Positions 1-8,661 of a stretch of DNA of 64,000 nt are shown in pieces. Under the pieces are notes generated by a model. That model searched no databases, was not told the DNA's origin, and saw only the letters and a list, made by a program, of their open reading frames with translations. Source of the DNA: Geothrix oryzae (lineage in GTDB: Bacteria > Acidobacteriota > Holophagae > Holophagales > Holophagaceae); contig NZ_AP027079.1 in assembly GCF_030295385.1 (NCBI RefSeq), positions 2,604,001 through 2,668,000 on the forward strand. Direction: 5' to 3'. The position numbers were made by a program, and so were the translations under genes. The first letter of the stretch is position 1. The number at the start of each line of letters is the position of its first letter.

Positions 1-1155
1 GCGGACCATCACGGTCTCCATGACCTCGCGGGAGTCGCGCCGGTCCCACACGGAGCCGTTGGGCACCTTGGGCATCTCGATGTCGCGCTGGTGGATGAGG
101 TCCACGGGGATCCGGTCCGGGGTGCGGTACTGGTAGATGAAGTCGCCGAGGCTGTAGAAGATGGGCCTCCCCTTGTGGATCTCGATGCCCCGGAGCACAT
201 GGGGGCCCGTACCGATCACGAAGTCCGCCCCGGCCTCGATGGCGCGGCGGAACATGATCTCCTCGTTGGGCGGCGTCCGGTCCTGGATGCCGTAGGCGCG
301 ATGGTGGGTCACATCGTGGTTGTGGAGGGACACCAGCAGGACATCCGACCGGCGCTTGGCCAGGAGCACATCGTCCTCCATGGCCTTCACATCCGATTCC
401 AGCGGGCCTTCCGCCTTCTCCACCTTGCCGTCCTTCGCCACCAGGATCACGGCCGGATCGATGGTCGCCAGGGAGGGACCGCTGGGGTCCTTGGTCCGGT
501 ACTTGGCGGTCCAGTACCGCATGTAGGAGAGCAGGGCGACGGAGGTCTTGTGCCCGGCCACTTCCGTCCGGCCCGGCGCGCGGGCCTCCGCCAGCGTGGT
601 GCCCGCGCCGGCGTGCGTGATGTTGGCGTGATCCAGGGCCTGCAGGCATTCCCTCAACCCTTCGGGGCCGAAATCCAGCGCGTGGTTGTTGGCCATGCTC
701 ACGAGGTTGATGCCCGTGCGCGCCAGCTCCCAGCGGAAGTCCCGCCCCGCCCTGAAGTTGTAGAAGGGACGCTGGAGATCCGGCCGGTCGTTGAGCGAGA
801 ACTCCATGTTCCCGTAGGCGAGGTCGGCCTCCTGCATGAGGCGGAAGAGGCCCGCGCGATCGGGATCGGCGAGGTGGCTGATGGGCTGGTTGAAGATCAT
901 GTCGCCCACCGCCGTGATGACCAGGTCACCCGGTTCCTCCTTCAGGAGCTCCCCGATCCGCCCCGGCCAGTCGATCCGCTCGGCGGGTTCCCTCGGCTGG
1001 ATGCGGCGCTGATACACGGAGCGGGGATCGTCCTTGGCCACCGCCGGGGGCGGAGCCGTCTGCGCCAACCCCTCACGGGCGCCCGCACCGGCAGCCAGCG
1101 CCAGCAGCGCGGCGGCCAGGGGCCGGTTCCGATGGGAGATGCCCGTCCTGGCCAT
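1..1155 (-). CDS. CapA/PgsA-family metallophosphatase-like protein, 3' end outside window
   Basis: The frame runs open from an ATG at 1155 to the window edge, giving 385 residues without a stop. The first 32 or so residues form a signal peptide (basic start, then a Leu/Ala-rich core), so the protein should be exported. Family motifs are clear: GDMIF near residues 84-88, NNHALDFG near 156-163, and further on a GTGPHVLRG segment followed by FYSLGDFIY, all typical of the CapA/PgsA bacterial capsule and poly-gamma-glutamate synthesis family, which has a calcineurin-like metal-binding fold. No capsule or pgs genes are visible beside it, so the substrate is unknown. It is divergent from the methyltransferase at 1265. 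Family assignment is firm; the biological role is not. Confidence 0.85.
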   Translation of the reverse strand, partial: MARTGISHRNRPLAAALLALAAGAGAREGLAQTAPPPAVAKDDPRSVYQRRIQPREPAERIDWPGRIGELLKEEPGDLVITAVGDMIFNQPISHLADPDRAGLFRLMQEADLAYGNMEFSLNDRPDLQRPFYNFRAGRDFRWELARTGINLVSMANNHALDFGPEGLRECLQALDHANITHAGAGTTLAEARAPGRTEVAGHKTSVALLSYMRYWTAKYRTKDPSGPSLATIDPAVILVAKDGKVEKAEGPLESDVKAMEDDVLLAKRRSDVLLVSLHNHDVTHHRAYGIQDRTPPNEEIMFRRAIEAGADFVIGTGPHVLRGIEIHKGRPIFYSLGDFIYQYRTPDRIPVDLIHQRDIEMPKVPNGSVWDRRDSREVMETVMVR

Positions 1156-1264
1156 GGTGCCTCCTGAGGTTGGGTGATATGCGCAATTTTGTTTCATTTG
1201 GTGAATATTTGCAAAGTATTCCGAGCATATTTGGGGCCCTGGCGGAGCGGCTTATCCTGGTGCG
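1156..1264. promoter_or_regulatory. A+T-rich divergent intergenic region
   Basis: A short A+T-rich spacer (about 1175-1235) separates the capA-like gene on the minus strand from the methyltransferase on the plus strand. It is far richer in A and T than the flanking genes, so both promoters probably lie here. I could not fix convincing -35/-10 pairs. Confidence 0.4.
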
Positions 1265-1861
1265 ATGACCACCCACCCGGACGACTGGAACCGCCTCTAC
1301 CAGGACGAGGGACGCCCCGGCTGGGACATGGATGGGGCCACGCCCCTGGTGGCGGAGCTGCTGGACCTGGCTCTCCCCCGGGGCCTGAAGGCGGGTGGAG
1401 AGATCGTGGTGCCCGGGTGCGGCTACGGCCACGATGCGGCCGAGCTGGAGGCCCGCGGCTTCGCCGTCACGGGACTCGATTTCGCCCCCTTGGCCATCCA
1501 GGGCGCCAGGCAGCGCTACGGCGACCGCGTGGCCTGGTCCCTGGCGGACTGGTTCACGACCCATCTCGGCCCCTGGCACGCGATCTTCGACCACACCTGC
1601 TTCGTGGCCATGGATCCCGCGCGGCGGCCCGCCTATGTGGATGCCTGCGCGGCGCACCTGAACCCGAACGGCCTGTGGCTGGCCGTGCTTTTCCACGATG
1701 TGAAGGGTCGGCCGGGCCCGCCTCACGCCATCGCCATGGAGGACATGCGGCGCCTCGCCGAAGCCCGCTTCGAGGTGCTGCACCTGGCGGAGGCCGCTTC
1801 CAGCCACCCGCGCCGGGCGGGCCGGGAGTTCTTGCTGGTGGCAAGACGCCGGTCGGAATGA
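1265..1861 (+). CDS. SAM-dependent methyltransferase, TPMT-like
   Basis: 198 residues with a Rossmann methyltransferase fold. Motif I is VVPGCGYGHDA near residues 48-58, and the ribose-binding acidic residue follows in TGLDF (D72). The N-terminus (WNRLYQDEGRPGWD) matches the thiopurine S-methyltransferase-like family, which methylates small thiol or selenium compounds; bacterial members act on varied substrates, so the true one is unknown. It starts at ATG 1265 after an A+T-rich promoter region. It is not obviously linked to the ABC transporter that starts 58 bp downstream, although co-transcription is possible. Confidence 0.8.
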   Translation: MTTHPDDWNRLYQDEGRPGWDMDGATPLVAELLDLALPRGLKAGGEIVVPGCGYGHDAAELEARGFAVTGLDFAPLAIQGARQRYGDRVAWSLADWFTTHLGPWHAIFDHTCFVAMDPARRPAYVDACAAHLNPNGLWLAVLFHDVKGRPGPPHAIAMEDMRRLAEARFEVLHLAEAASSHPRRAGREFLLVARRRSE

Positions 1862-1918
1862 GCCCTGCCCCCAGCCGGGACCATGACCTAGAATGGGTCC
1901 ATACCCCCCGGAGTGACC

Positions 1919-2881
1919 ATGCGTGCGAAAGCCCTCCTTTCCCTGCTATGCCTCTCTTCCGTGGCGCTGACGGCCCAGGATGTCGTGCGCCTCGGCAACC
2001 TGAAGTTCGCCCACTACGGCGCCGTGTCCTACATGAAGGAGCTGGCCCCGAAGTACCGCCTGAAGGTCGAGGAGCGGATGTTCGCCAAGGGCATCGACAT
2101 CAACCCCGCCATCGTGGCGGGTGAGATCGACGCCAGCGCCGCGGCCCTCGACGCCGCCATCGCGGGCCGGGCCGCCGGCGTGCCCATCGTCGTCGTCGCA
2201 GGTTTCGCCAGGGGCGGCGCCCGCATCGTGGTCGGGGCGAACTCCGGCATCCGCTCGCTGAAGGATCTCAAGGGCAAGAAGGTGGGCGTGGCCCGGGGCG
2301 GGGCCCAGGAGCTGCTGCTGCTGGCGGAGCTGGCCAAGGCCGGGCTCACCTGGTCGGACAAGCCGGGCAAGGATGTGCTCGTGCTCTACCTCCCCTTCGC
2401 GGACCTGAACCAGGCCCTCATGGCCAAGAACATCGACGCCATGTGCCAGAGCGAGCCCTACAGCTCCCAGGCCATCAACCGGAAGTTCGGCGTGGAGCTG
2501 CTGAAGCCCTACGACACGCCCCTGGGCGAGCCCATCCGGGCCCTGGTCATCACCGAGAAGCTCTACAAGGAGCGCCGCGATGTGGCCCAGCGCTTCCTGC
2601 TCTGCTTCGTGGAGGCCACCAAGAAGTTCATCGACGAGCCCAAGGCCGCGGAGAAGTTCGTCCGCGAGGTGATGTTCAAGAACCAGATCTCCTCCGAGGA
2701 CTACCAGGACGCCATCGGCAACTCTCCCTTCAGCTACGACATCACCGTCTCCCATGTGCAGGTCACCACGGACCTCATGGCCAAGTACGGCGTGGGCAAG
2801 ATGGCGAACCCGCCCAAGGCCGGCGACTGGGTGAAGCTCGACCTCCTGGCCGAGGCGAAGAAGCAGCTGAAGGTGAAGTAG
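1919..2881 (+). CDS. ABC transporter substrate-binding protein, NitT/TauT type
   Basis: 320 residues with a cleavable signal peptide (a Leu-rich segment ending near AQD at about residue 21). The rest is a type 2 periplasmic binding protein of the NrtA/SsuA/TauA (NMT1-like) group: an internal SLKDLKGKKVGVARGG segment near residue 115 is the usual hinge-region motif. It would deliver a small ligand (nitrate, sulfonate, taurine, thiamine precursor or similar) to the permease and ATPase that follow at once. The ATG at 1919 is chosen because GGAG lies five bases upstream; a GTG at 1913 is in frame but has no such site. The ligand cannot be read from sequence. Confidence 0.85.
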   Translation: MRAKALLSLLCLSSVALTAQDVVRLGNLKFAHYGAVSYMKELAPKYRLKVEERMFAKGIDINPAIVAGEIDASAAALDAAIAGRAAGVPIVVVAGFARGGARIVVGANSGIRSLKDLKGKKVGVARGGAQELLLLAELAKAGLTWSDKPGKDVLVLYLPFADLNQALMAKNIDAMCQSEPYSSQAINRKFGVELLKPYDTPLGEPIRALVITEKLYKERRDVAQRFLLCFVEATKKFIDEPKAAEKFVREVMFKNQISSEDYQDAIGNSPFSYDITVSHVQVTTDLMAKYGVGKMANPPKAGDWVKLDLLAEAKKQLKVK

Positions 2882-2883
2882 GC

Positions 2884-3702
2884 ATGAAAAAATACAGGAA
2901 CGCCGCCTCCGGCATCCTCGTCCCGCTGGCGGCCCTGGCCTTCTGGCAGCTGCTGTCCACCATGGGGTGGGTGAACGCGACCATCCTGCCCTCCCCCGGG
3001 CAGGTGCTCATCAAGTGGTGGGCCTACCTGCGCCCCCTGGAGGTCTTCGACCCGGCCCAGGGTTCGTACCTGAAGTGGTGCTTCTCCGGCGAGCTGATCC
3101 AGGATGCCCTCGGAAGCCTCTACCGCGTGCTGCTGGGCTTCCTCATCGGCGGCGGCCTGGCCCTGCCCCTGGGCTTGGCCATGGGGTACAGCAAGGTGGC
3201 CTACGGGCTCTTCAACCCGCTCATCCAGGTGCTGCGCCCCATCCCGCCCATCGCCTACATCCCGCTCTCCATCCTCTGGTTCGGCCTGGGCAATCCGCCG
3301 GCCGTGTTCCTCATCGCCATCGGCGCCTTCTTCCCGGTGCTGATGAACACCGTGGCCGGCGTGCAGAATGTCGACAGCATCTACCTCCGCGTGGGCCGCA
3401 ACCTCGGGGCCTCGCGGCTGACGCAGTTCACCCGCATCATCCTGCCGGCAGCCACGCCCTACATCTTCACCGGCGCCCGCATCGGCATGGGCACGGCGTT
3501 CATCGTGGTGATCGTCTCCGAGATGATCGCCGTGAACAACGGCTTGGGCTACCGCATCCTGGAGGCCCGCGAGTACCTCTGGTCCGACAAGATCATCGCC
3601 GGCATGTTCACCATCGGCCTCCTGGGCCTGGGCATCGACACCCTCATGAGCCGCCTCAGCTCGCGCCTGCTGCGGTGGCATCGCGGTCTGGAGCAGGGAT
3701 GA
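2884..3702 (+). CDS. ABC transporter permease, NitT/TauT type
   Basis: 272 residues with about six hydrophobic spans, beginning with a basic MKKY start and a first membrane segment at residues 9-27. The cytoplasmic coupling (EAA) loop is visible as VGRNLGASRLTQF, close to residue 175. It forms the membrane channel of the importer whose binding protein ends two bases upstream and whose ATPase overlaps its stop codon. Length and topology match the SsuC/TauC/NrtB family. The three-gene order (binding protein, permease, ATPase) with almost no spacing shows one operon. Confidence 0.9.
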   Translation: MKKYRNAASGILVPLAALAFWQLLSTMGWVNATILPSPGQVLIKWWAYLRPLEVFDPAQGSYLKWCFSGELIQDALGSLYRVLLGFLIGGGLALPLGLAMGYSKVAYGLFNPLIQVLRPIPPIAYIPLSILWFGLGNPPAVFLIAIGAFFPVLMNTVAGVQNVDSIYLRVGRNLGASRLTQFTRIILPAATPYIFTGARIGMGTAFIVVIVSEMIAVNNGLGYRILEAREYLWSDKIIAGMFTIGLLGLGIDTLMSRLSSRLLRWHRGLEQG

Positions 3703-4514
3703 CGGAAGCGGCCATGAATTCCGGAACCCACATCTCCATCCGCGGCGTGCACAAGGTCTTCCAGAGCGGAGGCCAGGATGTGTACGCGCTGAAGGCCATC
3801 GATCTGGACATCGCCCAGGGCGAGTTCGTCTGTCTGCTGGGGCCCTCCGGCTGCGGCAAATCCACCCTGCTGAACGCCGTCGCGGGCTTCAGCCTGCCCA
3901 CCTCCGGCGAGATCGCGGTCGAAGGGACCGCCGTCACCGCCCCCGGCCCGGACCGCGGCATGGTCTTCCAGGAATACGCCCTGTTTCCCTGGATGACCGT
4001 GGAGCAGAACATCGCCTTCGGCCTCCAGATCAAGGGCGAGGCCAAGACCGCCATCCAGGCCAAGGTGGACGGCCTGCTGGAGCTTCTGCACCTCCAGGAT
4101 TTCCGCAAGCGCTACCCCAAGGACTTGAGCGGCGGCATGCGCCAGCGCGTGGCCATCGCCCGGGTGCTAGCCCTGGATTCGCCCATCATGCTCATGGACG
4201 AGCCCTTCGGCGCCCTGGACGCCCTCACCCGGCGCAACCTGCAGGACGAACTGCTGCGCCTGTGGACCGAGCTGAGGAAGACCATCCTCTTCGTCACCCA
4301 CAGCATCGAGGAGGCCCTCTACCTGGCGGACCGCACGGTGGTGATGACCTACCGCCCCGGCACCCTGAAGCGCGACCTGCGGGTGGACCTGCCCCGCCCG
4401 CGCGATGTCGCCAGCCCCGGGTTCAACGCCCTGAAGAAGGAGCTGAGCCACCTCCTGATGGAAGAGCAGAGCCGGCACAACCAGGACGAGTTCCGCGGCG
4501 CGGCGGTGGACTAG
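3699..4514 (+). CDS. ABC transporter ATP-binding protein, NitT/TauT type
   Basis: 271 residues. Walker A GPSGCGKST is at residues 48-56, the signature LSGGMRQR at 143-150, and Walker B LMDEPFGALD at 165-174, followed by the switch histidine in VTHSIEEAL. These place it in the SsuB/TauB/NrtD group that powers the upstream permease. The ATG at 3699 overlaps the permease stop in an ATGA arrangement, which implies translational coupling; a second ATG at 3714 would give a protein five residues shorter. Its stop codon lies inside a perfect palindrome that probably terminates the operon. Confidence 0.92.
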   Translation: MTEAAMNSGTHISIRGVHKVFQSGGQDVYALKAIDLDIAQGEFVCLLGPSGCGKSTLLNAVAGFSLPTSGEIAVEGTAVTAPGPDRGMVFQEYALFPWMTVEQNIAFGLQIKGEAKTAIQAKVDGLLELLHLQDFRKRYPKDLSGGMRQRVAIARVLALDSPIMLMDEPFGALDALTRRNLQDELLRLWTELRKTILFVTHSIEEALYLADRTVVMTYRPGTLKRDLRVDLPRPRDVASPGFNALKKELSHLLMEEQSRHNQDEFRGAAVD

Positions 4515-4556
4515 GGTCTGTTTTGAAAACAGACCCTAGGGCTGGTCGTCAGCCCT
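4511..4556. terminator. Double hairpin terminator after the ABC operon
   Basis: Positions 4511-4539 form a perfect inverted repeat with 14-base arms around one central base; the ATPase stop codon (4512-4514) lies inside it. A second stem of seven pairs (AGGGCTG/CAGCCCT) follows at 4538-4556. The arms end in TTTT or AAAA at the centre, so either strand could use it; the gene on the other side converges on it. Confidence 0.7.
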
Positions 4557-4562
4557 ACAAGT

Positions 4563-4919
4563 TCAGGGGTTCAGGATTTTGATGGGCGGCTTCGAGTCCC
4601 CGGAGGCGCCGGGCCCGGACCCAGGCCCGGACTCAGACTCGGGCCCGCCCTCGCCGCGGCCCCGGGTGGCCAGCGCCACGGCCAGGGTCCAGAGCGGAGC
4701 CAGGTTCAGGTAGGGGACCGCCTCGGTGACGAACGAGGGCAGGAAGGCCCAGTGGAAGCCCACCATCACCCACATCACGACCATGGTGATCAGGTCCAGC
4801 CCCGCACCCAGGAACCAGCCCAGGGGCCCCGAAGCGTCCATGGGCACCTGGATGGCGTCCACCGCCAGGGCGATGGCCCAGGCCGCGCGGATGCGGGTTT
4901 TGCTGAGGGGCCGGAGCAT
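4563..4919 (-). CDS. Small hydrophobic membrane protein, unknown function
   Basis: 118 residues. Three hydrophobic stretches (about 12-27, 33-55 and 66-86) suggest three membrane spans, followed by a Gly/Ser/Glu/Pro-rich soluble tail (GEGGPESESGPGSG). I do not recognise a family. It converges on the ABC transporter operon and is followed upstream, 44 bases away, by the acyltransferase on the same strand. Its codon use fits its neighbours, and the hydrophobic segments make it more credible than chance, but it could be lineage-specific. Confidence 0.55.
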   Translation of the reverse strand: MLRPLSKTRIRAAWAIALAVDAIQVPMDASGPLGWFLGAGLDLITMVVMWVMVGFHWAFLPSFVTEAVPYLNLAPLWTLAVALATRGRGEGGPESESGPGSGPGASGDSKPPIKILNP

Positions 4920-4963
4920 GGGGGAAGTCTACGCCCCGGCAACCACCCTGCGGAAGGCGGAAC

Positions 4964-5572
4964 TCAAGCCTCGAGGCGGATGTCCGCCAGCGCCTTCATC
5001 ACCCGATCGGCACAGGCCTGATAGCGGGCGCGGCCGGTGAGCTCGGCGGGAAGCCCGGAGAAATCGACCGGCGGCCCGGCGACGAGGGTGATCCGGCCGG
5101 GCCTCGGCCATCGGGCCTCCCGGCCCCAGCACTCGAAGGCGCCGAAGATCCGGACGGGGACCACGGGCACTTCGCCCTTGGCGATGATGAACCCGATGCC
5201 CGCCTCGGCCTCCTGGAGGGTGCCATCGGGCGAGCGGGTGCCTTCCGGGAAGATGAGCACCCGGTTCCCCTCCTTGAGCAGGCCCAGGATGCGCTTCATG
5301 CTGGCGAGATCGCCCTTGCCCAGGTCCACGGGCAGCACCTGGATCCGCGGGAGCAGCCAGCCCAGGAACCCCTGGAACAGGGTCTTCCGGGCCAGGTAGT
5401 AGATGGGCTTCCGGAAGGCGGCCCCCACGGCCGCCGGATCCAGGAAGCTCACATGGTTGGCCACGATCAGGGCGCCCCCGGCTTCGGGGAGGAACTCGCG
5501 GTTCAGGGTACGGTGCCGGAAGAAGACGCGGCCGGCGAGGCGCGACAGGGTGTGGGCCAGCCAGTAGATCAC
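4964..5572 (-). CDS. Lysophospholipid acyltransferase (PlsC family)
   Basis: 202 residues from a GTG at 5572. The acyltransferase motifs are NHVSFLDP near residue 40 (HX4D catalytic pair) and FPEGTRSPDG near residue 107, which binds the glycerol phosphate. It should add the second acyl chain to 1-acylglycerol-3-phosphate at the inner membrane. Another in-frame GTG at 5611 overlaps the stop of the upstream gene in a GTGA arrangement; neither has an ideal ribosome site, and I prefer 5572 because family members usually begin close to the first hydrophobic helix. Two more acyltransferases occur in this window, at 25191 and 60233. Confidence 0.85.
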   Translation of the reverse strand: MIYWLAHTLSRLAGRVFFRHRTLNREFLPEAGGALIVANHVSFLDPAAVGAAFRKPIYYLARKTLFQGFLGWLLPRIQVLPVDLGKGDLASMKRILGLLKEGNRVLIFPEGTRSPDGTLQEAEAGIGFIIAKGEVPVVPVRIFGAFECWGREARWPRPGRITLVAGPPVDFSGLPAELTGRARYQACADRVMKALADIRLEA

Positions 5573-5607
5573 GGGCCGACCGCCGTCATGGGGCCGCGAG
5601 CCTCCGT

Positions 5608-6084
5608 TCACCGGCGCGCCTTTCCCGTGGCCCGTTCGATGCGGACGCGGAGCACGGCCGTGCGGAAGAGGTCCTTGCCGATCTCCCGGTCCACCAGGTC
5701 GGCGTGCCCCGCGGCGAAGCGCAGGCCCAGGGCCCGCAGCGCCGCACGCTTTTCCTCGCCGTCCGTCAGCAGCTCCGCCCGGCCGAAGACGATGACGCTG
5801 GCGTAGCGGGTGGCCAGCTCCAGGGGCAGCGTCTCGGCCTGGGTGACGGCACAGTAGGACACCCTGGGGTTGAAGGCCAGGTTGGCCAGTTTGTGGCCCG
5901 CGGTGGCGCAGTGGATGATGAGGGCGCCGTCCACCACGGCGTGGTTCACAGGCACGGCGTAGGGCCAGCCGGCCTCGTCCACCGTGGCGAGAACGCCCCA
6001 CTCGGCTTCCTCCAGCAGGCGCAGCGCCTCCGCGTCATCCAGGGCCCGGTCCCGCCGCCGGAGGGGGTGATGGGGTGCGCTCAT
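5608..6084 (-). CDS. Pyridoxamine 5'-phosphate oxidase-like flavin protein
   Basis: 158 residues of the split-barrel FMN-binding fold: the start (LLEEAEWGVLATVDEAG) and the following PYAVPVNHAVVDG and IHCATAGHKLANL segments are typical of the Pfam 'putative PNPOx' or nitroimidazole-resistance (NimA-like) group. Such proteins bind FMN or another cofactor and reduce small molecules; few are characterised. The ATG at 6084 overlaps the mutS stop (ATGA), so it is translationally coupled to mutS, though no functional link is evident. The stop overlaps a possible GTG start for the acyltransferase downstream. Confidence 0.8.
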   Translation of the reverse strand: MSAPHHPLRRRDRALDDAEALRLLEEAEWGVLATVDEAGWPYAVPVNHAVVDGALIIHCATAGHKLANLAFNPRVSYCAVTQAETLPLELATRYASVIVFGRAELLTDGEEKRAALRALGLRFAAGHADLVDREIGKDLFRTAVLRVRIERATGKARR

Positions 6085-8600
6085 GCCCGTTTCGATGCGA
6101 TCCAATTGAGCGCCTCCAGGGGGGTCATCCGGTTCAGGTCCAGGGCCTCCAGCTCCGTCCTGAGGGCGTCCGGTTCCACTTCGAACAACGGCAGTGCAGG
6201 CTGGGAGGGCATGGGCGCCCGGGGCGGCGCTTCGGGCGCCTGGGCCAGCAGGCGCTGGGCCTTCTGGATGACGGTCCGCGGCAGGCCCGCCAGGCGCGCC
6301 ACCTGGATGCCGTAGCTGCGGTCGGCGGGGCCCGGCGCCACGCGGTGGAGGAAGTGCAGCTGCTCCTCCCACTCCTGCACTTCCACATGGAGGTTCTGGA
6401 TGCGGCTGTCGTCCGCCAGCTTCGTCATCTCGAAGTAGTGGGTCGCAAACAGCGTGCGGGGCGCGCCCCCCTTCAGATCGCGCAGGAACAGGGCGATGGC
6501 TTCGGCCAGGGCCAGGCCGTCCCGCGTGGAGGTGCCGCGGCCGATCTCGTCGAGGATCACCAGGCTGGCCGAGGTGGCCTGGTTGAGGATCCGGGCCGTT
6601 TCCGTCATCTCCACCATGAAGGTGGACTGGCCCTTGGCCAGCTGGTCCGAGGCGCCGATGCGCGTGAAGATGCGATCCACCAGCCCGAAGCGCATGAGCT
6701 CGGCGGGCACGAAGGAGCCCGCCTGGGCCAGCACCACCAGCAGGGCCGCCGTCCGCAGGAAGGTGGACTTGCCGCCCATGTTGGGGCCCGTCACCACGGC
6801 CATGGGCTGCGCCGCGCTGAACTGCAGGTCGTTGGGAATGCACTCGCGGCCGAGACGGGACTCCAGCATGGGATGCCGGCCCGCGGCCAGCGCCAGTTCC
6901 CGGTCCTCCCCCAATTCGGGGCGCGTCCAGCCCGAGAGCCGGGCCCGCTCGGCCAGCGCGGCGAGGACATCCAGCGCGGCCACGGCCCGGGCGAGGCGCG
7001 TGAGATCCGCGCGATGCTCCAGCACCAGGGCCAGCAGCCGCTGGAGCTGGACGGCTTCCAGCCGGGCCTGATCGCTCTCGGCGCTCAGCAGCCGCTGCTC
7101 GAAGGCCACGAGCTTCTCGGTGGTGAAGCGCTCGGCGTTGGCGAGCGTCTGCTTGCGCAGGAAGTGCGCCGGCACGGCACCCAGGTTGGCCTTCGTGATC
7201 TCGAAGTAGTAGCCGAACACGCGGTTGTACTTGATCTTCAGGCTCTGGATGCCGCTGGCCCGGCGCTCCTCCTCCTCGAGCTCGAGCATCACCTGCTTGG
7301 CGTCCCGGGCCAGGCGGCGCACGGTGTCCAGCTCCGCGTCCACGCCTTCGCGGATGACACCGCCCTTTTCAAGATCCAGCGGCGGGGCCTCCGCCAGACA
7401 CCGCTGCAGTTCCCCGCAGAGCGGCGCGCAGAGCGGCGTGGCCTCGGGCCAGAGCTCCAGCTCGGCCACCTCGGGGGCCCAGCCTTCATCCCGGATGCGG
7501 GCGGGCAGCTTCTGGAGCACGGCGAGCCCTTCCCGCAGCTGGGCCAGTTCCGGCGGCGTGGCAAGCCCCAGGGCCACGCGGCCCAGCAGGCGGTCCAGGT
7601 CCGGCACCTGGTCCAGCAGGGCCTGGATGGGCGTGCGGCGGCGGTCCTCTGTGAGCCAGGCCACCTGGGACCAGCGGCGTTCCAGGGCGGACCGGTCCCG
7701 CAGGGGCTGTTCGAGCCAGGCCCTCAGCAGGCGCGAACCCATGCGGGTGCGGCACTGGTCCAGCAGGGCAAAGAGGGTGCCGGCGCGTCCCCCGTCCAGG
7801 CCGTTGGCGAAGACTTCGAGGTGCCGGGCGCTGGTGGCATCCAGCAGCGGGCCCGACGCGCCCAGTTCCAGGGACACCCCCTGGAGATGGGCGGGGCGGC
7901 CCTTCTGCGTGGCCTCCACATGATCGAGCAGGGCCGCCAGGGCACCGAGGGCGGCCGGGTAGGGATCCAGCCCCACACCTTCCAGGTGCTGCCAGCCGAA
8001 GAAGGCTAGCACCTGCTGCTTCGCCCGGGAGGCCTCGAAGCGCCAACCCGGCAGACGCGTGCGGGCGGCCTCCAGGTCGGGGATGTCCTCGGCCCCCTCG
8101 GCCAGAATCAGCTCCTGGGGGCTCAGCCGCTCCAGGGTGGCGCGCAGGGCCTCCTCGCCCTCGCCTGGCAGCACCCGCAGGGCGCCGGAGGCCAGCTGCA
8201 GCAGGGCCAGGCCCCAGGCCGGTCCCGTCCGGTGCAGGGCGCAGAGCCAGCGGGCGTCGTCATCCAGCCAGGTGCCGGGCGTGATGATGCGCTTGATGGC
8301 GCGGGGCAGCAGGCCCTTGACCTCCTCGGGCTTGGCCGTGGGTTCTGCGATGGCCGCAGAGAAGCCCGCCGCCAGGAGCTTGGGGAGGTACGATTCCAGC
8401 GCGAAGTGCGGCACCCCGCACATGGGCGTCTCGGATTCAGAGCCCTTGCCGCGCAAGGTGAGCGCGATCTCCAGCACCGGCGCGGCCCGGATGGCATCCT
8501 CGCCCAGGATCTCGTAGAAGTCGCCCATGCGGGTGAGCAGCACGGCCTCGCCCGCCTCGCGCTTGAGACCGGCGATCTGCTGCAGCATGGGAGTGGACAT
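6081..8600 (-). CDS. mutS: DNA mismatch repair protein MutS
   Basis: 839 residues, the usual MutS1 length. The mismatch-reading F-x-E motif is present as GDFYEI near residue 25. The ATPase core has Walker A GPNMGGKST around residue 603, then DEIGRGTST and ATHYFEMTKLAD. MutS binds mispaired bases and recruits MutL; no mutL lies in this window. The start is ATG 8600 (MSTPMLQQIAG); the frame stays open further upstream, but that part shows no homology to the family. It reads into the flavin-oxidase-like gene with an ATGA overlap. Confidence 0.97.
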   Translation of the reverse strand: MSTPMLQQIAGLKREAGEAVLLTRMGDFYEILGEDAIRAAPVLEIALTLRGKGSESETPMCGVPHFALESYLPKLLAAGFSAAIAEPTAKPEEVKGLLPRAIKRIITPGTWLDDDARWLCALHRTGPAWGLALLQLASGALRVLPGEGEEALRATLERLSPQELILAEGAEDIPDLEAARTRLPGWRFEASRAKQQVLAFFGWQHLEGVGLDPYPAALGALAALLDHVEATQKGRPAHLQGVSLELGASGPLLDATSARHLEVFANGLDGGRAGTLFALLDQCRTRMGSRLLRAWLEQPLRDRSALERRWSQVAWLTEDRRRTPIQALLDQVPDLDRLLGRVALGLATPPELAQLREGLAVLQKLPARIRDEGWAPEVAELELWPEATPLCAPLCGELQRCLAEAPPLDLEKGGVIREGVDAELDTVRRLARDAKQVMLELEEEERRASGIQSLKIKYNRVFGYYFEITKANLGAVPAHFLRKQTLANAERFTTEKLVAFEQRLLSAESDQARLEAVQLQRLLALVLEHRADLTRLARAVAALDVLAALAERARLSGWTRPELGEDRELALAAGRHPMLESRLGRECIPNDLQFSAAQPMAVVTGPNMGGKSTFLRTAALLVVLAQAGSFVPAELMRFGLVDRIFTRIGASDQLAKGQSTFMVEMTETARILNQATSASLVILDEIGRGTSTRDGLALAEAIALFLRDLKGGAPRTLFATHYFEMTKLADDSRIQNLHVEVQEWEEQLHFLHRVAPGPADRSYGIQVARLAGLPRTVIQKAQRLLAQAPEAPPRAPMPSQPALPLFEVEPDALRTELEALDLNRMTPLEALNWIASKRA

Positions 8601-8661
8601 TCGGCGGGTCGGCTCGGGAAGGGTGGGAGAGGGCGAAGCTCCGATCTTCCCACAGACCCGC

